Shown piece by piece: positions 57,619 through 64,000 of a stretch of DNA of 64,000 nucleotides (position 1 is its first letter; the number at the start of each line of letters is the position of its first letter). The position numbers were made by a program, and so were the translations under genes. The DNA is taken from positions 392,458 to 456,457 of the forward strand of contig JAEERW010000002.1 in NCBI GenBank assembly GCA_016286055.1, written 5' to 3'. A model generated the notes under the pieces. It saw nothing but the letters and a program-made list of their open reading frames with translations, was not told the origin of the DNA and did no database searches. This DNA comes from Bacteroidales bacterium. GTDB lineage: Bacteria > Bacteroidota > Bacteroidia > Bacteroidales > UBA3824.

Positions 57619-59070
57619 ATGGCTTCATTAAAAGAAAAAATCGGCTATGCGCTAGGCGACGCAGCCGCAGGTGGCATCACTTGGAAGGTGATGTCGATAG
57701 CATTTCCGCTATATTTCACCAACGTATTCGGACTTTCGCTCGCCGACGCGGCTGTTCTGATGCTCCTGGCAAGGCTTTTTGACGTAGTTACCGACCCGCT
57801 GATGGGCAGTCTCTCTGACCGCACGCAATCGAAATGGGGCACTTACCGCCCGTGGTTGATATTGGGTGCTATTCCATTCGGCTTGATATTCGCCCTATTA
57901 CTCTATACCCCCGACCTCGGAGAAACAGGCAAGCGCGTATATGCCTACACGCTCTACCTTCTGATGATGGCGGTATACACAGCTGTAAACGTGCCTTACG
58001 GTTCGTTGCTCGGCGTTATGACTAACGACGACAACGAGAAAAACCAATTTTCATCGTTCCGTATGGTGGGCGCCTATGCGATGGGATTCATCACGCTGCT
58101 CTCTTTCCCATATATACAGAATTGGATAGGCGGCAGCGAATATGTAACACTCAACGACCAACTCTCCGAGCTTAAAAAAATAGCCGCACCTTCCGAAACT
58201 GAAAAAACTCAGATTCAGACCCTGAGTCAGCAGCTCGTGCCGATGATGCAACACCAATATGCCGTTATTGGCGCACTCTTTGGCGCACTTGCAGCAGCAA
58301 TGACACTTACCTGCGGCCTCCTCACCAAGGAACGTCTCAAACCCAAACGCGCCGAAAAATTCTCGTTCAAGCAGTTTGCCGACTTGGTAAAAAACAAGCC
58401 GTGGGTATATCTCACATTGATTGGCGTTTGCACCAACTTTTTCAACGGTTTCCGCTACGCTGTGGCGGGCTATATGTTTACCTACTGCCTCAACGGTGAT
58501 GTCACCCTCGGCGCATTCATCATCAACTACACCGTCTTTATGGCGTTTGGCGAGGTTGTATGCATGATATTTGGCGGCGTTTCACCAAAATTCACCAAAT
58601 GGGCGGGCAGCAAGAAAAAAGCCTTCACCATTGCGGCAATCATCTGCACGGTATCATCTATCCTATTCTTTTTCATCCCGATGGAGCCTGGCTTTATGTG
58701 GCTGATGGTAACAGTTGTAATCATCACTTCCATCGGCGTTGGTCTCTACTCGCCGCTCCTATGGTCGATGTATGCCGACGTTGCCGACTACGCCACCGAG
58801 AAAAACGGTACATCGTCCACAGGCCTCATCTTCTCCTCGGGTACAATGGCTCAAAAACTAGGCGGAGCAGTATCGGGTTCGTTGATTGCATTGCTACTCG
58901 GCGTGGCAGGCGCTACGATGATTGAAGACGAAATGGGCAATTCCACTATCGACCCCGCTTCCGTCACCGATTCGGTTAAGAATATGATTTGGATGCTATT
59001 CTCAATCTTTCCCGCTATAATGTCAGGATTGATGATATTGCTGTTGAAACTATATCCGATTAAGAAATAA
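57619..59070 (+). CDS. GPH-family sugar:cation symporter (MFS)
   Basis: This 483-aa inner-membrane transporter has about 12 helices and belongs to the glycoside-pentoside-hexuronide:cation family (melibiose permease-like). The N-terminal GYALGDAAAGGITWKVMS and DVVTDPLMGSLSDRTQSKWGTYRPW signatures carry the conserved Asp residues of the cation site. A loop of about 50 residues between helices 5 and 6 (SEYVTLNDQLSELKKIAAPSETEKTQIQ) is longer than in MelB. The substrate is not predictable. It is followed after 27 bp by an outer-membrane-like protein gene in the same direction, which may supply the outer-membrane step. Confidence 0.88.
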   Translation: MASLKEKIGYALGDAAAGGITWKVMSIAFPLYFTNVFGLSLADAAVLMLLARLFDVVTDPLMGSLSDRTQSKWGTYRPWLILGAIPFGLIFALLLYTPDLGETGKRVYAYTLYLLMMAVYTAVNVPYGSLLGVMTNDDNEKNQFSSFRMVGAYAMGFITLLSFPYIQNWIGGSEYVTLNDQLSELKKIAAPSETEKTQIQTLSQQLVPMMQHQYAVIGALFGALAAAMTLTCGLLTKERLKPKRAEKFSFKQFADLVKNKPWVYLTLIGVCTNFFNGFRYAVAGYMFTYCLNGDVTLGAFIINYTVFMAFGEVVCMIFGGVSPKFTKWAGSKKKAFTIAAIICTVSSILFFFIPMEPGFMWLMVTVVIITSIGVGLYSPLLWSMYADVADYATEKNGTSSTGLIFSSGTMAQKLGGAVSGSLIALLLGVAGATMIEDEMGNSTIDPASVTDSVKNMIWMLFSIFPAIMSGLMILLLKLYPIKK

Positions 59071-59097
59071 TGTCTAATAATCAAAATATTAATCAAG

Positions 59098-59877
59098 ATG
59101 AAGAAACTATTAGCACTTATCTGCGCAGCAGTTATAACCACAGGCGCTTACGCACAAGACGATGACGATGAGTTTGAATTTGAAACCGAGTCTGCTATTT
59201 CGTTCAACGGTGGCACAGATATTGCCAGCGGATACCTCTGGCGTGGAAATCAGCTTGTTAATGGAGCCAACTTCCAACCGTATTTCAACTTCAACGCAGG
59301 TCCTTTTACATTGGGCTTTTGGTATATCAACACTTTTGACGGCGATTACAAGGAGTTTGACATGTACACTTCTATTACCGCCGGACAGGTAACGTTCACT
59401 GTTACGGACTATTACACTATCTGCTCCTACGGCGTACCGTCGGCTCTGATGCCTAAGTTTAGCGAGTATCACGCCCATGAAACTGGGCACACTCTTGAAT
59501 TTTCTACCGATTGGGAAAGCGAGTTTGGATTAGACGCATCGTTCAACATCCTCTTTTACGGTGCCGACAAGCGCGACTGGGAAGCCGACCCCGACGATGC
59601 CATAAAAAACGCCTACTCCACTTACTTTGAATTGGGCTACACCGCCACTGTTAAGGAAATCGACTTCCGACCGTTTGTAGGAGCCACATTTGGCAAAACC
59701 ACATGGTACGGCGACTGCTCAGGAGAACACGGTGCCAACGTTGTAAACGTCGGCGTTAAAGCATCGCACGACATAAAGATTACCGACAATTTCTCTCTGC
59801 CAGTATACGCAGTGTTTGGCTACAATCCGCAAAGCGACGAAGTGGCTGCATACGCTGGATTTCAAATTGGTTTTTAA
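59098..59877 (+). CDS. Putative outer-membrane beta-barrel protein (TorF-like)
   Basis: This 259-aa protein has a signal peptide (MKKLLALICAAVITTGAYAQ), an acidic N-terminal stretch (DDDDEFEFE) and alternating hydrophobic/aromatic beta-strands ending in a C-terminal Phe (YAGFQIGF), as expected for an outer-membrane barrel. The segment DIASGYLWRGNQL is typical of TorF-like and related small porin-like proteins. It follows the symporter by 27 bp and is probably co-transcribed with it, suggesting a role in uptake of the same substrate. The pore function is inferred. Confidence 0.72.
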   Translation: MKKLLALICAAVITTGAYAQDDDDEFEFETESAISFNGGTDIASGYLWRGNQLVNGANFQPYFNFNAGPFTLGFWYINTFDGDYKEFDMYTSITAGQVTFTVTDYYTICSYGVPSALMPKFSEYHAHETGHTLEFSTDWESEFGLDASFNILFYGADKRDWEADPDDAIKNAYSTYFELGYTATVKEIDFRPFVGATFGKTTWYGDCSGEHGANVVNVGVKASHDIKITDNFSLPVYAVFGYNPQSDEVAAYAGFQIGF

Positions 59878-59916
59878 AGATTTTTTATTCATTAATTGTG
59901 AGGGGAAGCATTTGGG

Positions 59917-60645
59917 CTACAGCTCAATCTTCCCCATTTTTGGCATCAGGGCTATTATCTTAGCCTGACGTTTAAGAATATAATTTGATGGACGGTTTAC
60001 GTGATATATCAGCGGATTAGGCAGACATGCCGCAATAAGAGCGCACTGTTGAGGATTTAGGTCTTTTGCCCGCTTATTAAAAAACGTCTTTGCCGCCGCT
60101 TCGGCGCCATAAATACCATCGCCCATCTCTATAACATTGAGATAAACCTCCATAATGCGTTTTTTGCCCCAAATATTCTCTATGAGGAATGTAAGATAAG
60201 CCTCATAAGCTTTTCTAACATAAGATTTTACAGGAAACAGAAAAACATTTTTGGCTGTTTGCTGACTTATTGTGCTCCCTCCTCGAAAACGTTTGCCCTT
60301 CTGAATATCGTTCCAAGCCTTTTGCATCATATCAAAACTAAACCCGCTGTGTGTTTGAAACAGATTGTCTTCCGACGATATCACAGCCCTTGTGAGAGAC
60401 GGCGAAATATCTTCGTAGGGCACCCACTCTTTTACCGCAGAGTGATTATTGGCAACTCCTATGTTTTCAATCTTACGCTGCAGCATCAGAGGAGTGTAGT
60501 AAACGGGCACAAATTTGTAGAGAATTACAAAATAAACAGGCCACACAAGCAGAGCTGCTGATAGTATAAATAAAATACGTATCAGATAGAATGAGAATCC
60601 ACGCTTGCGGACTTTATTTTTTCTTTTCGTTTTTCCTTGCGCCAT
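59917..60645 (-). CDS. mtgA: Monofunctional biosynthetic peptidoglycan transglycosylase
   Basis: This 242-aa GT51 enzyme polymerises lipid II into glycan strands in the periplasm. It has an N-terminal basic stretch and one membrane anchor (about 20-45), then the GT51 motifs SEDNLFQTHSGF (catalytic Glu92), RGGSTISQQTAKN (121-133) and KKRIMEVYLNVIEMG. There is no transpeptidase domain. Its start overlaps the end of the lytic transglycosylase gene by 32 bp, coupling a synthase with a cleaving enzyme. Confidence 0.93.
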   Translation of the reverse strand: MAQGKTKRKNKVRKRGFSFYLIRILFILSAALLVWPVYFVILYKFVPVYYTPLMLQRKIENIGVANNHSAVKEWVPYEDISPSLTRAVISSEDNLFQTHSGFSFDMMQKAWNDIQKGKRFRGGSTISQQTAKNVFLFPVKSYVRKAYEAYLTFLIENIWGKKRIMEVYLNVIEMGDGIYGAEAAAKTFFNKRAKDLNPQQCALIAACLPNPLIYHVNRPSNYILKRQAKIIALMPKMGKIEL

Positions 60646-61576
60646 CGGCCAACACCTTTATATAATATGTCTTATTATCTTTGTTGGTAAGTTTGGTATC
60701 TCTTAGCCACGGATTTAAAAGTTTGAATATCTTATAGTTAACCGTGTAAGTTTTAGCAAATGTGTACATATCGGTAATTGCACTGTCCACCTCTACGGTA
60801 TTGGTAGCAATCTCTTTGTAAAGGTCTTTTTGACGGTAGCAGAATCCAAAGTCGGCTGGTTTTGAAAGCAGTAGTTTGTATGCGAGAATGCGGTACACAT
60901 ATCTGCCAGTTTCTGAATTGTGTTTCAAGTCGTAATAGTTGTTTTCGCCCTGACGGGTTACCAAACGCTGCAAACCATATTGTCCGCAGTTGTAAGATGC
61001 GGCAGCCATTGTCCACGAACCAAATTTAGCGTATGCCTGTTTCAAGAAAAAGCAAGCGGCGTAGGTTGATTTTTCAAAATCGTAACGCTCGTCAACCTCG
61101 TCGTTGATTTCCAATCCGCACTCCTTGCCAGTGGATTCAAGTATCTGCCAAAAACCCACCGCCTTCATTGGCGACACCACATTGTCCATACCGCTCTCTA
61201 CCACGCAGAGATATAAAAAATCTTCGGGAACGCCCTGTTCTTTTAGTATCTTGCGCATAGTGGGAAAATATCTGTTGGCACGTTTCAAGTATAAAAATGT
61301 CTCCGAATGCCAGTACATTGTCTTCAGAAGTTCTTTTTCGAGCGATTCACGCACGTCGAAGTTTTCAAGAGGTACGGGTTCGCCGCAGAAATCCAGTTTG
61401 TCGGGTATTACGGGACAGTAGACATTGTATTTGGTATGCATTTCGGTTTGATAAAGTCCGTCGCCATCGTCATCGACAGAGCATATAAACATTTTAAATG
61501 CAAGAAAACTGATTATCAATACAGTAACCACGTAAAAGGTGGACAAGATATATTTAGGTGCGGTAGAATTGCTCAT
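60614..61576 (-). CDS. Membrane-anchored lytic transglycosylase (SLT domain, MltD-like)
   Basis: This 320-aa protein has an N-terminal membrane anchor (about 9-31) and a soluble lytic transglycosylase domain. The domain has the catalytic Glu127 in CVVESGMDN, the GFWQILESTGKECGL segment and the AAASYNCGQYGL motif, as in family 1 enzymes. LysM domains are absent. It would cleave glycan strands to 1,6-anhydro ends. The 32-bp overlap with mtgA suggests co-production. The Gln or Ser usually after the ES (ESQ/ESG) is Gly here, within family variation. Confidence 0.9.
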   Translation of the reverse strand: MSNSTAPKYILSTFYVVTVLIISFLAFKMFICSVDDDGDGLYQTEMHTKYNVYCPVIPDKLDFCGEPVPLENFDVRESLEKELLKTMYWHSETFLYLKRANRYFPTMRKILKEQGVPEDFLYLCVVESGMDNVVSPMKAVGFWQILESTGKECGLEINDEVDERYDFEKSTYAACFFLKQAYAKFGSWTMAAASYNCGQYGLQRLVTRQGENNYYDLKHNSETGRYVYRILAYKLLLSKPADFGFCYRQKDLYKEIATNTVEVDSAITDMYTFAKTYTVNYKIFKLLNPWLRDTKLTNKDNKTYYIKVLADGARKNEKKK

Positions 61577-61701
61577 TTTAAATTATTATATTTTACACAA
61601 AAAATAATGTACACTTTGCTAATGTAGATTTATCTGCAAAAATAATATAAATATACATAACAACACAAATATTTTTGTTTTTATTTTTATGATTTATTAT
61701 T

Positions 61702-61709
61702 TATTTTTG
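61702..61709 (+). promoter_or_regulatory. -7 box for the three-gene envelope operon
   Basis: TATTTTTG on the plus strand matches TAnnTTTG, 18 nt before the ATG at 61728. A TTTG at 61676-61679 is 22 nt upstream, slightly farther than the consensus. Confidence 0.45.
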
Positions 61710-61727
61710 ACCCACAAAAAAAATTTT

Positions 61728-62420
61728 ATGAAACTGAAACTGCTATTGCCAATACTAGCCCTCGCAGCCTCTTGTAACTCTACCGATGAGAGTTACGAAA
61801 TAGATTTGCACTGCGCCGAATGCGGCAGCGCCAAGGTTTCGCTATGCCGATATGTTGATGGTACCATTTCAGACCTTTCTACTACTACTTTTGAACACGG
61901 TCACGCAGTGTTTAAAGGCAAAATCAACGAGCCAGAACTTATATACATATATGTGGAAGATGCCTTAGACTATCTGCCAGTTTTTTTAGAAAACTCCTCA
62001 ATTGACATCGACTATGTGTATGCACGGCCATCGCGTAGTGTGGTAACGGGTTCGCAGTGCCACAAAACATTCAGCGATTTTTTGCAATCATATTCGGCTT
62101 ACAGCGACAAGGGCACGGGAATTGATAAAATGATAGAAAATGCCGAGGACAATTGCGACACCCTTATGCTCCAACGCCTCACCGACAATTTAAAGATTTT
62201 GGAACATGAAAAAGTGGAGTTTCAGCGCCAATATGTGGTTCAAAACAACACTTCGCCAGTGTCGGCATACATACTCTGCACCGATTTAATGTACAAATTA
62301 TCAAGCAACGAGCTGGACACACTAATCAACATGTTTCCAGCCGAGATGAAAGGCAGCATTTATTTAAAACAAGTTTTTGAATATCGCAAAACAATGCCAC
62401 AAGACACCATCGCCTTATAA
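61728..62420 (+). CDS. DUF4369-like lipoprotein
   Basis: This 230-aa protein starts at ATG 61728; the ORF is open 13 codons further upstream, but that part overlaps a promoter box. A type II signal peptide (LLLPILALAASC) marks a lipoprotein. The N-terminal half (AKVSLCRYVDGTISDLSTTTFEHGHAVFKGKINEPELIYIYVED) resembles the DUF4369 domain that usually precedes a thioredoxin-like domain in Bacteroidota, but no thioredoxin CxxC follows. The remainder is helical. It is separated by 11 bp from the DUF3298-like gene. Confidence 0.75.
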   Translation: MKLKLLLPILALAASCNSTDESYEIDLHCAECGSAKVSLCRYVDGTISDLSTTTFEHGHAVFKGKINEPELIYIYVEDALDYLPVFLENSSIDIDYVYARPSRSVVTGSQCHKTFSDFLQSYSAYSDKGTGIDKMIENAEDNCDTLMLQRLTDNLKILEHEKVEFQRQYVVQNNTSPVSAYILCTDLMYKLSSNELDTLINMFPAEMKGSIYLKQVFEYRKTMPQDTIAL

Positions 62421-62431
62421 AATTGAATATC

Positions 62432-63499
62432 ATGAAGAGAGTTTTAATAGCATTAACAGCAATACTTACAGCACACCTTGCCGTAGCGCAGACCACTGGC
62501 TACCGCAATTCGTACAAACACTACGAGGGCAAAATGGGCAAAACTGACGTGGTGATGGAGGCTTATTATTCAAACCACGACGTATCAGGCATTCTTTATC
62601 CCAAAAAATCATCGGAATGCTTTCACGTACAAGGATCTGAAGAAAACGGCGTGCTTAATCTTTTTACTTCCGACAACCGAAAAATTACACTTACCGACCT
62701 AAAAGAAGACTACTCGCAATGCATGAGGTTCAACGAAGTATATGCCGAACTTTACGATTCAATACCATTCGCATCTGCCGACGAAGACAACCCTGTAGCT
62801 ACCAATACTATAACCTACACTTATCTACAACCTGCGGCATACAAAGGTATTGAAACCAACAACGATACCAAGGCCTTGTTTGCTAAAATGTTCAACGCAG
62901 CTCCACAACAAAGTGTAGAGGGCGATTTCTTTTATCCTGAACCCTACCCTACTATGAAACTCAAAAACGACTTTCAAGCCGCAAAAAACCGTTTCAGAAA
63001 ATTTGTTGACAGCGAATTGCAAGAAGAGAACAAGATTTCATCACAAGAGCTTACTATGCAAGAAACCAACTACCAATATGTAACATACAACTACAACGGT
63101 CTGGTCTGCATTATCAACAACTGCTTCTCTTACGCAGGTGGAGCCCACGGTATGTACGCCCATATTCCAGTAATTTTCGACCTTGAACAAAACCGCATCC
63201 TCAAAAAAGATGATATTTTTAAACCCGGCACCGATGACGCCATTATCAAACTGATTATCAAATACTTTATCGCTCACGGCGATGCCGACGACAAACCTTC
63301 CGACGAAAGCGAAGGAATATTCAAAGAAGATGTTTTTGTAGAAAACAACATCGGCATACAAAACGGTAATATCATTTTTTTTTACCAGCCATACGACATA
63401 AATTCCTATATAGCTGGCACTTACACTGCTGTTATTAAGATTTCAGAACTAATACCATATATTACAGATAACTCACCAATTAAACGAATGTTAAAATGA
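62432..63499 (+). CDS. Exported DUF3298/DUF4163-like (RsiV-like) protein
   Basis: This 355-aa protein starts at ATG 62432 (TTG 62423 is an open but poorer start) and has a Sec signal peptide (MKRVLIALTAILTAHLAVAQ). The C-terminal half (VTYNYNGLVCIINNCFSYAGGAHGMYAHIPVIFDLEQNRILKKDDIF) has the G-A-H segment and the alpha/beta pattern of DUF3298 proteins, the family that includes the extracytoplasmic part of RsiV. There is no membrane anchor, so it is not an anti-sigma factor. The stop overlaps the next start (ATGA). Confidence 0.78.
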   Translation: MKRVLIALTAILTAHLAVAQTTGYRNSYKHYEGKMGKTDVVMEAYYSNHDVSGILYPKKSSECFHVQGSEENGVLNLFTSDNRKITLTDLKEDYSQCMRFNEVYAELYDSIPFASADEDNPVATNTITYTYLQPAAYKGIETNNDTKALFAKMFNAAPQQSVEGDFFYPEPYPTMKLKNDFQAAKNRFRKFVDSELQEENKISSQELTMQETNYQYVTYNYNGLVCIINNCFSYAGGAHGMYAHIPVIFDLEQNRILKKDDIFKPGTDDAIIKLIIKYFIAHGDADDKPSDESEGIFKEDVFVENNIGIQNGNIIFFYQPYDINSYIAGTYTAVIKISELIPYITDNSPIKRMLK

Positions 63500-64000
63500 A
63501 AAAACTAATTTACTCCATTCTCTTATTTACCATTGGGTTTGCTCCTGCAAAAGCTCAAAACAATGCAGAATCTATTTACAACGACTATCGCACTGAACTT
63601 TTGGGTACTACTAAAGACAATGTCAACGAAGTAATTGTAAAAACTGCGCAATATTTTTTAGAAGCGCCATACGTTGCTCACACTCTCGACTCAAACAATG
63701 TGGAGCAGCTTGTGGTAAACTTAGACCGTTTCGACTGCCTTACCTTTGTGGAAACTGTGCTTGCCCTAAGTGTCGACTATATCACCGACAATCCGTCATA
63801 CTCCAATTTCACTAGCACATTGCAAAATATCCGCTACCGCAGCGGCGCAATTTGCGGCTACCCATCGCGTTTGCACTATACCTCTGATTGGATCTACGAC
63901 AACGTGCAGAAGGGTATAGTTACCGACCGCACCAAAAACCTCGGCGGCATTCCTTTCCGACCAATTGTCAACTATATGAGCACCCATCCTCAAAACTACG
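63496..64000 (+). CDS. DUF1460 family exported protein (3' end outside window)
   Basis: At least 168 codons are visible from ATG 63496, which overlaps the previous stop by 4 bp. It has a signal peptide (KKLIYSILLFTIGFAPAKAQ). DRFDCLTFVETVLALS and RYRSGAICGYPSRLHYTSDWIYDN are hallmarks of DUF1460, an NlpC/P60-like papain-fold family often annotated as N-acetylmuramoyl-L-alanine amidase-like. The Cys in DRFDCLTF is the likely nucleophile and the His in RLHYTSDW the likely partner. It probably acts on peptidoglycan fragments; the gene is cut by the right edge. Confidence 0.85.
   Translation, partial: MKKLIYSILLFTIGFAPAKAQNNAESIYNDYRTELLGTTKDNVNEVIVKTAQYFLEAPYVAHTLDSNNVEQLVVNLDRFDCLTFVETVLALSVDYITDNPSYSNFTSTLQNIRYRSGAICGYPSRLHYTSDWIYDNVQKGIVTDRTKNLGGIPFRPIVNYMSTHPQNY

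Overview
The window is a gene-dense, moderately low-GC chromosomal segment of a member of the phylum Bacteroidota, most likely an (uncultured?) Bacteroidales. The evidence is the housekeeping order rpsU - xer recombinase - hpf - tRNA-Thr/Tyr/Gly/Thr - tuf - tRNA-Trp - secE - nusG - rplKAJL - rpoBC - DUF3467. It is supported by repeated Bacteroidota-type promoters (TAnnTTTG, often with TTG/TTTG 19-20 nt upstream), PG_1098-type and DUF3467 proteins, and surface proteins ending in type IX secretion (T9SS)-like C-terminal domains. A futalosine-pathway gene (mqnE) indicates a menaquinone route different from that of classical Bacteroides. No rRNA, IS element, prophage or CRISPR array was seen, and no gene-free stretch exceeds 300 bases.

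Layout. 1-14014 (all minus strand): one long, tightly coupled operon read from a promoter at 14174-14205. It encodes an exported protein, two ketosynthases (one carrying a chain-length-factor-like C-terminal domain), three acyl carrier proteins, an O-methyltransferase, a glycosyltransferase-acyltransferase fusion, two CrtI-like FAD oxidoreductases, a second acyltransferase and an AMP-ligase. A PG_1098-like methyltransferase follows. This is a type II fatty-acid/polyketide-like cluster related to aryl-polyene/flexirubin clusters. Two acyltransferase domains and a glycosyltransferase suggest a lipid- or sugar-linked polyene; its product is not known to me.

14240-29320 (minus): the transcription/translation super-operon, ending at a strong terminator (14247-14275), with a terminator-like hairpin between rplL and rpoB. 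29478-38543 (minus): a GT-C glycosyltransferase plus an MsbA-like ABC exporter, mqnE plus an MBL hydrolase, a hypothetical membrane-anchored protein, and an acyl-CoA synthetase behind an XRE-cupin regulator whose promoter sits in a nested inverted repeat. 38648-45240: two exported proteins of unknown function, a PIN-type toxin-antitoxin pair (plus), and a LysM-esterase with a PQQ-like propeller lipoprotein.

45318-47688: purine genes purE (minus), then hpt, adk and an Lrp/AsnC regulator (plus). 47741-57419: three BspA-like (DUF285) repeat proteins flanking hisH-hisA-hisF. The largest (1486 codons open) has an in-frame TAA in the middle of its signal peptide. 57619-59877 (plus): a GPH-type sugar symporter and a putative outer-membrane barrel. 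59917-61576 (minus): a lytic transglycosylase overlapping mtgA. 61728-64000 (plus): three envelope proteins, the last (DUF1460) truncated by the window edge.

Several longest-ORF starts are TTG codons upstream of better ATG/GTG starts; I give the preferred starts and say why.
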